Assembly (NCBI GenBank): GCA_002335055.1
Contig: DDCH01000007.1
Location: 57,972-121,971 of the forward strand
Length of the DNA stretch: 64,000 nucleotides
DNA from: Sulfurimonas sp. UBA2011
GTDB taxonomy: Bacteria > Campylobacterota > Campylobacteria > Campylobacterales > Sulfurimonadaceae
Reading direction: 5' to 3'
The stretch's first letter is position 1; each line of letters opens with the position of its first letter. The notes under the pieces are model-generated. The model was not told the origin of the DNA, did no database searches, and saw only the letters and a program-made list of their open reading frames with translations. A program made the position numbers and the translations under genes. Below, one piece after another: positions 56,152 through 64,000 of the stretch.

Positions 56152-57114
56152 TTATGAAATTCCTTTTTCTATTAGCGTATGAATATGAAGCACGCCTTTT
56201 ATATTTTTATTTTTATCTGTAACAACCAACAGTTGTATCTTTTTTTCTTCTATTAAAACAAGTGCATCACTTGCAAGCATGTCTGCATTTTGACAAGTCA
56301 TAGGGTTGAGAGTTGCATACTTTAAGACCTCATCTTCGAGTGAAAACGAATCACTTAAAAGTGCACGACGGACATCACCATCGCTTAAAAGTCCAAGGAG
56401 TTTTGCATTTTCGTCTACGATAAGTGTAGTACCCAAACGCCCCTCGCTAATACTCAAAATCGCATCTTTAAGTTTTGCATCTTTACTTATAGTAGGTAGG
56501 TTTTCTTTTTGCATCAGGTTTGATACTTTTATAAAAAGTTTTTTACCTAAAGCCCCACCAGGATGAAAAGAAGCAAAATCACTCTTTTTAAAGTCTCTAG
56601 CTTTCATCAGACAAACTGCTAATGCATCACCAAGTGCAAGTGTTAAAGTAGTTGAAGAAGTTGGGGCTGTGTCTATTGGACAGGCCTCTTTTTCAACATT
56701 TATCTTTATAACCATATCGCTAAAAGATCCGAGTGTAGATTTTTCATCTCTGGTCATACCAATTAGCGGTACATTAAAGCGTTTTATATGAGGTAAAATC
56801 GAGCTAAGCTCTTCACTCTCACCACTATAACTAATACCTATCACTACATCACCCTCACCTATCATACCAAGGTCACCATGGAGTGCTTCAGTTGGATGGA
56901 GAAAAAAACTTGATGTTCCAGTAGAAGCGAAAGTTGCAGCCATTTTAGCCCCAATAAGTCCACTTTTTCCAACACCAGTAATGATAAGTTTACCCTTGCA
57001 TTTTAAGATGACTGCAACAGCTCTGTCAAACACATCATCAATGAGCATTGCCGCATTAAAAAGTGTTTTTGCTTCGATGTTTAGAGTCTCTTGTGCAATT
57101 GTTTTATAATTCAT
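56152..57114 (-). CDS. kdsD: Arabinose-5-phosphate isomerase
   Basis: Makes arabinose 5-phosphate for KDO, the inner sugar of lipopolysaccharide; 320 aa. SIS domain with TGVGKSGLIGAKMAATFASTG and HGDLGMI, then FHPGGALGKKL, then two CBS repeats (about 200-320). The ATG lies 6 bases after a TATAAT, so the mRNA is probably leaderless. Confidence 0.95.
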   Translation of the reverse strand: MNYKTIAQETLNIEAKTLFNAAMLIDDVFDRAVAVILKCKGKLIITGVGKSGLIGAKMAATFASTGTSSFFLHPTEALHGDLGMIGEGDVVIGISYSGESEELSSILPHIKRFNVPLIGMTRDEKSTLGSFSDMVIKINVEKEACPIDTAPTSSTTLTLALGDALAVCLMKARDFKKSDFASFHPGGALGKKLFIKVSNLMQKENLPTISKDAKLKDAILSISEGRLGTTLIVDENAKLLGLLSDGDVRRALLSDSFSLEDEVLKYATLNPMTCQNADMLASDALVLIEEKKIQLLVVTDKNKNIKGVLHIHTLIEKGIS

Positions 57115-57120
57115 AAATGT

Positions 57121-57126
57121 ATTATA
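57121..57126 (-). promoter_or_regulatory. -10 element, probable leaderless start of kdsD
   Basis: AAAACGCTATAAT on the minus strand followed by ACATTT and ATG. The spacing leaves no room for a ribosome site. Confidence 0.6.
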
Positions 57127-57146
57127 GCGTTTTGTCCTTGAAGTAG

Positions 57147-57683
57147 TTAATCTCTACTCCAAATATCTTCACTCACTATCATAGAATTCTCGTCCGAAAT
57201 AAGTGTGAGTTCTCTATCATCAGTGTTACATTGCAGGTCCATTGAACGATTGCATATCTCTTCTATATCGCTAGAAAATGAAAGAAATACTACCCTTATA
57301 TTTTTAAAACGTTTGAGGACTTTTTCATTTTGTTTAAACCAAGAAGTCGCCATTCCATCCTGATAGACATAAATGATAACTTTGTCCGAAGTACCTGAAG
57401 CTTTTTTTATTCGTTTTTCATCAGGTTGACCGAGTATGATAGAAAGCTCTATATCTCCACCCATAGACTTTTGCCATAGATCTGGTTCATCGTCTTGGTC
57501 TATTCCTTTTGTAAACTCTAGTGTCTCACTTGCATTCAGGATAAATGCAGTCAAACGCACCATTAAACGTAGGTCATTTTCGGAGGGGTGCTTTGCTATA
57601 ACTAAAGAATGCTCAGCATAATAGTGAGTATCCATATTTGCGATGTTGATGTTTGCCTTATAAATTGTTGCTTTTGTAGCCAA
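57147..57683 (-). CDS. YaeQ family protein
   Basis: A 178-aa protein starting at TTG with AAGGA upstream. The family signature appears at once (KATIYKANINIANMDTHYY, then HPSENDLRLMVRL). YaeQ has a nuclease-like fold (PD-(D/E)XK) but its role is unclear; E. coli YaeQ has been linked to haemolysin expression. The C-terminal acidic end is normal for the family. Confidence 0.88.
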   Translation of the reverse strand: MATKATIYKANINIANMDTHYYAEHSLVIAKHPSENDLRLMVRLTAFILNASETLEFTKGIDQDDEPDLWQKSMGGDIELSIILGQPDEKRIKKASGTSDKVIIYVYQDGMATSWFKQNEKVLKRFKNIRVVFLSFSSDIEEICNRSMDLQCNTDDRELTLISDENSMIVSEDIWSRD

Positions 57684-57707
57684 GGGGAATCCTTATTTTG
57701 TATTATT

Positions 57708-58157
57708 TTAAGATAGCATTGAACGAATTATAATTGCATAATGTAGAACAAAAAGATTTATGAAAAAGATAAATAAAGAAGAACCACGTGAGAAGAAATT
57801 CTCTATAGCTGTTCTCTCTCTCTTGTTTGTTCTAAAGGCGATAAAGAGATGTATCACAGTCATAACTATCAAAGCAGCCACAAGAATAAGCTTCTCAGCA
57901 AGTAACTCTACAACTACAGAATTATCCCCACTTAGAAGTAATTCTAAAAGTTTGTTATTATAAATCATCACTAAACCAGAACCCAAAAGAACAGCTAATG
58001 AGACAAGTTCAAAGTAACCAAATATCGGGCCAATATGAGGATAAACAGACTTCTGTTTGGCCTTATCTAAAAGAGTAACCCCTAAAACAAACATAAATAT
58101 AGAACCACCTATCCATGCAATAGCTGCAAAGAGGTGAAAGTGAATTAACCAGTTCAT
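57708..58157 (-). CDS. CopD-like small membrane protein
   Basis: A 149-aa protein with four predicted helices. The first, IHFHLFAAIAWIGGSIFMFVL, has the His-x(6)-W-x-G-G pattern also seen in the membrane protein downstream of alaS at 36319-36855, so the two are distant relatives. A second His lies in MTVIHLFIAF. GGAAG precedes the ATG. Function unknown; heme or copper binding is inference. Confidence 0.75.
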   Translation of the reverse strand: MNWLIHFHLFAAIAWIGGSIFMFVLGVTLLDKAKQKSVYPHIGPIFGYFELVSLAVLLGSGLVMIYNNKLLELLLSGDNSVVVELLAEKLILVAALIVMTVIHLFIAFRTNKRERTAIENFFSRGSSLFIFFINLFVLHYAIIIRSMLS

Positions 58158-58232
58158 TATCTTCCAAACATTAAAGTGCCAAATAATATCTAAAATGTGT
58201 TAAAATACGGCACAAATATAGAAGGAACAACT

Positions 58233-58967
58233 ATGAGAAATAATATTGGACAATATACGAATACAATTAACCCACTAATACTTGAAGACAGAATACTAAC
58301 ACACAACACACTTATCATTGCGGAAGTAGGCTCAGGTAAGACAAATTTAGCTTGTAGAATACGCAACTTTGCTATTGATAGTGATGTACCTACTATTTAT
58401 TTTGATTTTAATAACCCTTTTGAAGAGGAGATAGAACTTCGCTACAAAGATGAGCATTTTAACTATATCAAATTTGAAGAGAGTGATGCTTTTGATGAAG
58501 AGTTTGCAAAACTTACAGCACAAAAAAAGCATATCTATATGGCTGTAAATCCAGACTACTTTTCAAACAAAAAAAATATTCAAAGTCATCTTTCAAAAAC
58601 TATCGCTCAAGATGTTTTACTAAAGAACTACTACTACTTCTTTCATGACATTGACAATTTAAATGGTTTTTATACAAAATTTGAAGACTTTTTACTCTAC
58701 CTATTAAGTTTTAGTCATCTTCAAAGATTCGGGTTTACATTTCTTGCACAACCTCATACTACTTTTGAGAACCAACACCTCAAACTACTTTTCACTTTCC
58801 TTTATCTTGGACGTTGTTCAAATACGAACTATTTTAACACTGCTATTATAAAAACATTAGGAAAAAATGAATTTTACTATCAGCACAGAACAGCACACCA
58901 AACTCTACTCTTTAATTCGATAAAAAGTAATATCGTTAAAATAGACGAGTATATTTTAGAAGACTAA
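58233..58967 (+). CDS. P-loop ATPase-like protein, function unknown
   Basis: About 244 aa from the ATG at 58233, chosen because GAAGGA precedes it; an upstream TTG-type start is possible but has no site. The motif TLIIAEVGSGKTNLA near residue 30 is a P-loop lacking the usual first Gly, similar to HerA/FtsK-like or VirB4-like ATPases, and YFDFNNP follows. A conventional Walker B is not obvious (FFHDIDNL is a candidate). One base separates it from nnrDE, so the two are co-translated. The name of its substrate cannot be given. Confidence 0.7.
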   Translation: MRNNIGQYTNTINPLILEDRILTHNTLIIAEVGSGKTNLACRIRNFAIDSDVPTIYFDFNNPFEEEIELRYKDEHFNYIKFEESDAFDEEFAKLTAQKKHIYMAVNPDYFSNKKNIQSHLSKTIAQDVLLKNYYYFFHDIDNLNGFYTKFEDFLLYLLSFSHLQRFGFTFLAQPHTTFENQHLKLLFTFLYLGRCSNTNYFNTAIIKTLGKNEFYYQHRTAHQTLLFNSIKSNIVKIDEYILED

Positions 58968-58968
58968 G

Positions 58969-60336
58969 ATGCAAAATCTCTTTGATGAAGTTGGATCTTT
59001 AGATAAACGCTCTTGCTCTGAGTTTGGACTTACTGAGGACTTACTTATGGAACATGCAGCACAAGGCATAGCTTTATACATCAAAGAAAATTTTACACAA
59101 GGTGCTAAACTCACCATCGTCTGTGGCTGTGGAAATAACGGTGCAGATGGTTTAGCCCTTGCCCGTTTACTCCATCTTTATTGTAATGTAACTCTTTATT
59201 TAACAAGAACTCCTTCCACTCAAATGGCAGAACTCCAATACAAGCGTATCCAAAATCTCAATATCACAGAATCTGAGGTTCTTTTAGAGTCTGATATTCT
59301 TGTAGATGCTATTGTTGGAACTGGTTTTAAGGGTCAATTAAAACCTGAAATGACAGCTCTAATTGAAGATATGAACAGCCTGAATGCGTTTAAAATAGCC
59401 TGTGACATTCCTTCTGGATTTGTTTTTAATGCCGATATTACTTTAACAATGGGAGGCTTAAAAAAGTCTCTTTTTTGTGACAAAGTAAAAGACCTAGTTG
59501 GAGAGATAATAGTCCTCGACTTAGGTATACACCGAGATTTATATGAAATAGAGTCTAATTGTAAACTTCTTGATGAAGCTGACTTAGAACTTCCCTACCG
59601 TACACAAGAAAATACTCATAAAGGAAGTTTTGGTCATCTTAGTATCGCCCATGGAGAAATGAGAGGAGCTAGTACAATGTCAGCTCTTGCAGCCACTCGT
59701 TTTGGCTGTGGTTTAGTGACACTTATCACTCATGATACTAACAACTCCTTTCACTACTCACTTATGAGTGCAACACAACTCCCAAAAAACACTACAGCAC
59801 TATGCTGTGGTATGGGTTTAGGAAATGCTTTTAGTCAGGATGACTTAGAGACATTTTTTGATAATGGGCTTCCACTTATACTTGATGCAGACATTTTTTA
59901 TATGCCTATCATTCTCAAACTACTAGAACGTGATGCCCTTGTACTCACTCCACATCCTAAAGAGTTTATATCTCTTTTAAAACTAACAAGTCTTGCCGAT
60001 ATATCTATAGAGGAACTGCAAACAAACCGGTTCACTTATGTAGAACTCTTTTGCGACAAATATAAAAATGTAACCCTACTCCTAAAGGGAGCAAATGTAA
60101 TCATTGCAAAAGAGAGAGAAATATTTGTAAATCCTCATGGAACAGCTGCTCTAGCAAAAGGTGGAAGTGGTGATGTTTTATCTGGACTTATAGGCTCACT
60201 TTTAGCACAAGGGTACTCCCCCTTAAATGCAGCTATTCATGCTTCACTCACTCATACCAAGTTAGCAAAAAATTATACTGGTACTGATTTTTCTCTTACT
60301 CCTGATGATTTAATAGAAGAAATTGGTAATCTCTAA
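58969..60336 (+). CDS. nnrDE: Bifunctional NAD(P)H-hydrate epimerase / ADP-dependent dehydratase
   Basis: Repairs hydrated NADH and NADPH; 455 aa. The N-terminal epimerase (YjeF-N, 1-200) has CGCGNNGADGLALARLL and IVDAIVGTGFKGQL (approximate). The C-terminal dehydratase (215-455, ribokinase-like) has THKGSFGHLSIAHG, LTPHPKEF and the catalytic LAKGGSGDVLSGLIGSLLAQG. Full-length fusion. Confidence 0.95.
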   Translation: MQNLFDEVGSLDKRSCSEFGLTEDLLMEHAAQGIALYIKENFTQGAKLTIVCGCGNNGADGLALARLLHLYCNVTLYLTRTPSTQMAELQYKRIQNLNITESEVLLESDILVDAIVGTGFKGQLKPEMTALIEDMNSLNAFKIACDIPSGFVFNADITLTMGGLKKSLFCDKVKDLVGEIIVLDLGIHRDLYEIESNCKLLDEADLELPYRTQENTHKGSFGHLSIAHGEMRGASTMSALAATRFGCGLVTLITHDTNNSFHYSLMSATQLPKNTTALCCGMGLGNAFSQDDLETFFDNGLPLILDADIFYMPIILKLLERDALVLTPHPKEFISLLKLTSLADISIEELQTNRFTYVELFCDKYKNVTLLLKGANVIIAKEREIFVNPHGTAALAKGGSGDVLSGLIGSLLAQGYSPLNAAIHASLTHTKLAKNYTGTDFSLTPDDLIEEIGNL

Positions 60337-60409
60337 GAAAAAATCATTATAATTACGACAAATCAGTAATAATAAAATAAAAAATTAAATACTACAATAG
60401 GAACTATAT

Positions 60410-61189
60410 ATGGATAACATTTTAAAAATCGGAAAATATGAACTTGGCTCACGCCTAATCGTTGGAAGTGGGAAATATGACTCATTCGAGATGACAAAAG
60501 ATGCAACACTTGCTTCTGGGAGTGAACTTATCACTGTTGCTGTTCGTCGTTTGAACATCACTGACCCAGACAAAGAAAACTTAAGAGATACTTTTGCTGG
60601 AACAAATGTAAAATTCTTGCCAAATAGTGCTGGGTGTGTAACTGCTGAAGAGGCAATTACAACTTTTCGTTTAACTCGCGAAGCAACTGGAATAGATCTT
60701 ATCAAATTAGAAGTAATTGGTGATACTAAAAAAACTCTTTACCCTGATGTTTTAGAGACTATTAAAGCTTGTGAAGTTTTATCTAAAGAGGGTTTTACTA
60801 TTATGGCTTATACTTCAGATGACCCAATCATGGCAAAACGTCTTGAAGATGCTGGTGCTCATGCTATTATGCCTCTTGCTGCTCCTATTGGTTCAGGTCT
60901 TGGTATCCAAAACCCTTACAACATCGTTTTTGTTCGTGAAGCTGTAAATCTTCCTATCATCGTTGATGCTGGAATCGGTTGTGCTTCGGATGCTGCTTAT
61001 GCAATGGAGTTAGGTGCTGATGGTGTTTTAACTAACACTGCTATTGCTCAAGCACAAAACCCTATGATAATGGCTGAGGCTATGAAGTATGCAGTTTTAG
61101 CGGGTCGTAGATCTTACCTTGCTGGACGTATTCCTAAAAAGCCTTATGCTACTGCTTCAAGCCCTGTTAATGGAATGATTCAGTTCTAA
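60410..61189 (+). CDS. thiG: Thiazole synthase
   Basis: Builds the thiazole of thiamine from deoxyxylulose phosphate; 259 aa TIM barrel. It shows [16 protein letters not shown], the Schiff-base lysine in [17 protein letters not shown], and the phosphate-binding [26 protein letters not shown] region. The thiS, thiH or thiO partners are not next to it. It overlaps the next gene by one base (TAATG). Confidence 0.96.
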   Translation: MDNILKIGKYELGSRLIVGSGKYDSFEMTKDATLASGSELITVAVRRLNITDPDKENLRDTFAGTNVKFLPNSAGCVTAEEAITTFRLTREATGIDLIKLEVIGDTKKTLYPDVLETIKACEVLSKEGFTIMAYTSDDPIMAKRLEDAGAHAIMPLAAPIGSGLGIQNPYNIVFVREAVNLPIIVDAGIGCASDAAYAMELGADGVLTNTAIAQAQNPMIMAEAMKYAVLAGRRSYLAGRIPKKPYATASSPVNGMIQF

Positions 61190-61596
61190 TGATAGCTCAA
61201 GAAGAACTGCCTATGGTAGCAATGCCTAGCATGAATGATACACATTTAGAAGATATTATCTTGATAAATCAACTCTCTGCTGCAGCACAGAGTAGAAATA
61301 TTCCTGCTACAAAGATTTTTTTAGAAGAGTTAATCGAGCATAGTATGGCTCACTTTAGTGGTGAAGAAGCGATGATGAAAGAGTATAACTTTCCTCCCCT
61401 TGCTATTCATAAAGCTGAACATGACAGAGTTTTAAAAGAGTTAAATAATATTACTAGAATCTTTAGCGAGGGAGAGGGTGACTTTTCTCTTGTAACTTCT
61501 TATGTTGATGGTTCTTTAATCCCGTGGCTTTTAAACCACATAGAAACACTAGACACTGTTAGCGCAATGTTTATAGTAAACGCGACTAAATCTTAG
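61189..61596 (+). CDS. Bacteriohemerythrin-like protein
   Basis: A 135-aa four-helix protein. Candidate di-iron ligands are in MNDTHLEDI, EHSMAHFSGEEAMM, HKAEHDRVL and WLLNHIETLD, giving the H-x-E-x-x-x-H spacing of hemerythrins. O2 or metal binding in a microaerophile is likely. The start overlaps the thiG stop by one base. Confidence 0.85.
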   Translation: MIAQEELPMVAMPSMNDTHLEDIILINQLSAAAQSRNIPATKIFLEELIEHSMAHFSGEEAMMKEYNFPPLAIHKAEHDRVLKELNNITRIFSEGEGDFSLVTSYVDGSLIPWLLNHIETLDTVSAMFIVNATKS

Positions 61597-61873
61597 TCGA
61601 GAGATGGGTCATCAGTAATAACTGACCCATACCTTCAAAAAACTTCTCCACTCCCATATCATCTGTTAAAAGAGCTTGTTTTAAAGCAGCTAAAAAGACT
61701 AACTGTGATTCATCCGATGCTTGCATGAAGGTGTCAATAATATACTCGAAACTAAGTGTATGTACTTTAGAGTTAACATCAAAATCCATCTCAGAGAAAA
61801 TATCAATATTTTCTTCTAATAAAGTCTTCTTACACTCATCAGAGATTTTACTTATCTCTAATAGCCTCTGCAT
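61586..61873 (-). CDS. Small protein following agcS, function unknown
   Basis: A 95-aa acidic, helical protein (MQRLLEISKISDECKKTL...). Its ATG lies inside the last codons of agcS (26-base overlap) with a GGTGAG-like site 7 bases upstream, and its stop overlaps the hemerythrin stop tail-to-tail by 11 bases. No family recognised. Coding composition looks genuine. Confidence 0.6.
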   Translation of the reverse strand: MQRLLEISKISDECKKTLLEENIDIFSEMDFDVNSKVHTLSFEYIIDTFMQASDESQLVFLAALKQALLTDDMGVEKFFEGMGQLLLMTHLSTKI

Positions 61874-63299
61874 CTAACTCACCACTTTTTAGTTTCGCCA
61901 TATATATGTCTAACTGTACTCTTACATCTCCACTGAGTATAAGTAGTCCCAATATATTTGGTAGTGCCATAGCGAGCATAAGCATAAAACTAAAGTCTAC
62001 TAAAATTCCAGTACTCACAACAGTTGCAATCACTGAAAGACTTAAAAACATTATTTTATAGATTATCGAAAATCTAGCACCAAAAAGATATACCCAAGCA
62101 CGTTCTCCATAGTATGACCATGATATCATTGTTGAAAACGCGAATAAAAATATACTTACAGATAAAACAGTAGGAAACCATGAGATTACAGTTCCATATG
62201 CTGCACTTGTTAAGGCCGCACCCTCTTTTGCCACTATAAGAGCAGTATAAGCACCATCAGGCTCATATACACCCGTGATGATGATAACCAGAGCTGTCAT
62301 AGTACAGATGATAACAGTATCTATAAAAGGCTCATACAAGGCTACAAAACCTTGACGAACTGGGTACTTAGTTAAAGCTGGTGCATGAGCAACGGGGGAT
62401 GAACCGATTCCAGCTTCACTAGAAAATACAGCTCTTTGAAAACCTTGAATTAAAGCACCCAAAGTACCACCATACACAGCACTTGAATTGAATACTTCTG
62501 AAAAAATAAGTGCAAATGCATCATATATTTTATCAGAGTTGGCAGCTAAAATCCAGATAGAAGCACTTAGATAAATGACTACCATAATAGGTACTAACAT
62601 TTCTGTAATAGAAGCGATTCTTTGAACACCACCTATAATAACGGCTCCGGTTAAGGCTGCTAAAATGAAACCAAAGTGTAAAGGATTAGCTGCAAAATAA
62701 GGAATCTCATGAGAAATGACACTATATGCTTGAGAAACTTGGAAAATATTTCCCCCACCAATAGCACCACCAATCATTAAAAAGGCAAATACTATGGCTA
62801 GAACTTTTCCAAAACTTGGATAACCTTTTTGAGCAAGACCATGAGAGAGGTACTGCATCGCACCACCCATAATAGTTCCATCTTTTAGAAAAACTCTATG
62901 CTGTATAGAGAGAGTAACTTCCGTAAACTTCAGACTCATTCCTAAAAAACCAGCAAAAATCATCCAAAATGTAGCCCCTGGACCACCGATTGCAACAGCT
63001 AGTGCAACACCAGCTATGTTTCCTAGACCTACAGTAGCACTTAGAGCAGTAGTAAGAGCCCCAAAAGGAGATATCTGACCTTTATCATCAGCTGTACGAT
63101 ATTTACCTCTAATAATGTCTAATGAGTGTTTAAATACTCTTACATTAATAAACTTTGTTACAATAGTAAGATAAATACCCCCTACAATAAGCCAAATAAC
63201 TAAAAATGGAAGACTCACACCATCAATAGCTCCAAAAAGTATGTCAAAAAATAAAACAGTCTCTAAAAAAGAGTTTGCAACCGAAAAAAGTTCACCCAA
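61848..63299 (-). CDS. agcS: Alanine/glycine:cation symporter
   Basis: A 483-aa sodium- or proton-coupled amino acid transporter with about ten membrane helices. Family motifs include FGALTTALSATVGLGNIAGVA, GPGATFWMIFAGFLGM and FSSEAGIGSSPVAHA. The start is TTG with a GGGGG tract 8 bases upstream. The tRNA promoter lies just beyond, divergent. Confidence 0.93.
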   Translation of the reverse strand: MGELFSVANSFLETVLFFDILFGAIDGVSLPFLVIWLIVGGIYLTIVTKFINVRVFKHSLDIIRGKYRTADDKGQISPFGALTTALSATVGLGNIAGVALAVAIGGPGATFWMIFAGFLGMSLKFTEVTLSIQHRVFLKDGTIMGGAMQYLSHGLAQKGYPSFGKVLAIVFAFLMIGGAIGGGNIFQVSQAYSVISHEIPYFAANPLHFGFILAALTGAVIIGGVQRIASITEMLVPIMVVIYLSASIWILAANSDKIYDAFALIFSEVFNSSAVYGGTLGALIQGFQRAVFSSEAGIGSSPVAHAPALTKYPVRQGFVALYEPFIDTVIICTMTALVIIITGVYEPDGAYTALIVAKEGAALTSAAYGTVISWFPTVLSVSIFLFAFSTMISWSYYGERAWVYLFGARFSIIYKIMFLSLSVIATVVSTGILVDFSFMLMLAMALPNILGLLILSGDVRVQLDIYMAKLKSGELDAEAIRDK

Positions 63300-63366
63300 A
63301 ATAACCCCCGTAAGATACTAATTCACCTATTGTAGCAAAGTAATTTACAATTAATGCTAAATACTC

Positions 63367-63395
63367 TTGACATTTTATCATTAATTGTCTATAAT
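63367..63395 (+). promoter_or_regulatory. Consensus sigma-70 promoter of the tRNA array
   Basis: TTGACA at 63367-63372, a 17-base spacer and TATAAT at 63390-63395: exact consensus at both boxes, about 45 bases before the first tRNA. Unlike other promoters here, which lack a -35 box. Confidence 0.85.
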
Positions 63396-63440
63396 TCCGG
63401 CTCATTAATCAGCACTAGCTGTTCGATTTTTGTATTAGGT

Positions 63441-63518
63441 CGGGGTGTAGCTCAGTATGGTTAGAGTACCTGGTTTGGGACCAGGGGGCCGAAGGTTCGA
63501 GTCCTTTCACCCCGACCA
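63441..63518 (+). tRNA. tRNA-Pro (anticodon TGG)
   Basis: Seven-pair acceptor CGGGGTG/CACCCCG, D arm, anticodon loop with TGG, T loop GGTTCGAGTCC and encoded CCA. Confidence 0.95.
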
Positions 63519-63558
63519 CCTTTAAAATATCAAGATTTATATTTACTACTTAAAATAT

Positions 63559-63636
63559 GGTGGGATTAGCTCAGTTGGTTAGAGCACTGGTTTGTGGTGC
63601 CGGGGGTCGCGGGTTCGAATCCCGTATCCCACCCCA
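63559..63636 (+). tRNA. tRNA-His (anticodon GTG)
   Basis: Includes the extra G at -1 opposite discriminator C, acceptor GTGGGAT/ATCCCAC, anticodon GTG in TTTGTGG and encoded CCA. Confidence 0.95.
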
Positions 63637-63686
63637 TAATTTAATAAATATAAAACTTAATAATAAATAGTAACTAATATACAGTA

Positions 63687-63763
63687 GCGTTCGTGGCTCA
63701 ACTGGATAGAGTTTCGGATTTCGGCTCCGAGGGTTATAGGTTCGAATCCTATCGGGCGCACCA
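63687..63763 (+). tRNA. tRNA-Arg (anticodon TCG)
   Basis: Anticodon stem TCGGA/TCCGA with loop TTTCGGC places TCG at 34-36; acceptor GCGTTCG/CGGGCGC has two G-U pairs and one C-G; CCA encoded. Confidence 0.92.
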
Positions 63764-63776
63764 CCTTTAGAAATAT

Positions 63777-63853
<77 letters not shown>

Positions 63854-63915
63854 CTACTTTTAAAGTAGAACAAAGAATTATTAGATATAATTCGAATCTC
63901 GTTAAACAATCACAT

Positions 63916-64000
63916 GCGGATGTGGTGAAATTGGTATACACGCCAGACTTAGGATCTGGTGCCGCAAGGCGTGGAGGTTCAAGTCCTCTCATCCGCACCA
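63916..64000 (+). tRNA. tRNA-Leu (anticodon TAG)
   Basis: Class II tRNA of 85 bases with a long variable arm (TGCCGCAAGGCG), anticodon TAG in CTTAGGA and acceptor GCGGATG/CATCCGC; CCA ends exactly at the window edge. Confidence 0.95.

Overview
The window is low-GC bacterial chromosome and fits a sulfur-oxidising or microaerophilic member of the Campylobacterota (Sulfurimonas-like; genus inferred). Five things point there. Complex I genes run nuoA-B-C-D, then a 75-residue HP1264/Cj1575-type subunit, then nuoG, with no NADH-binding NuoE/NuoF. A block (hom, aminotransferase, two envelope genes, rlmB-like, rsmI, rpmE, rsmE) follows, from memory, the order of C. jejuni Cj0149c-Cj0156c. MqnA implies the futalosine menaquinone route. 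Promoters are of the GCTATAAT type with no obvious -35. J-domain, DUF2393 and YhcC-type genes of the kind seen in this phylum are present.

Layout. 1-6013: minus-strand nuo operon (nuoH partial). 6014-11000: AAA ATPase, FadL remnant, endonuclease IV, lipoprotein, FAD oxidoreductase. 11183-16613: dinB, DUF234 nuclease, broken J-domain gene, purF-yhcC. 16677-20243: DUF2393 pair (one dead), hisIE, SPFH protein, ilvE. 20361-26437: two convergent desaturases, a porin, an OmpR-type two-component system. 26591-31790: glnA, a soluble histidine kinase, a MipA-like remnant, leuA, carbonic anhydrase. 31813-41703: pbp1A, ABC ATPase, bioF-like gene, maf, alaS, DUF523, aldehyde dehydrogenase, yraN. 42107-50740: hom and translation/rRNA-modification block. 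50815-63299: mqnA, mqo, rarA, cytochrome c peroxidase, rluB-like, kdsD, yaeQ, nnrDE, thiG, hemerythrin, agcS. 63441-64000: tRNA array Pro-His-Arg-Arg-Leu behind a perfect TTGACA-17-TATAAT promoter.

The main finding is gene decay hidden in apparently empty gaps. I read six recognisable remnants directly from the DNA: a complex I subunit related to the NuoG C-terminal region (2615-2846), a FadL-type outer-membrane channel (8127-8430), a J-domain gene with one extra A in a poly-A run (13414-14152), a DUF2393 paralogue with three internal stops (16677-17027), a MipA/OmpV-like outer-membrane protein (29083-29424) and the tail of a GGDEF domain (35617-35766). A seventh fragment (24160-24358) I cannot name. 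This suggests relaxed selection or a recent niche shift. The nuo case may bear on how electrons enter complex I.

A second pattern is promoter architecture. Six genes have a -10 hexamer ending only 6-8 nt before the start codon, which predicts leaderless mRNAs. No CRISPR array, prophage, insertion sequence or rRNA operon was seen. I found no clearly new multi-gene system; the decay pattern, the altered complex I and the leaderless promoters are the best leads.
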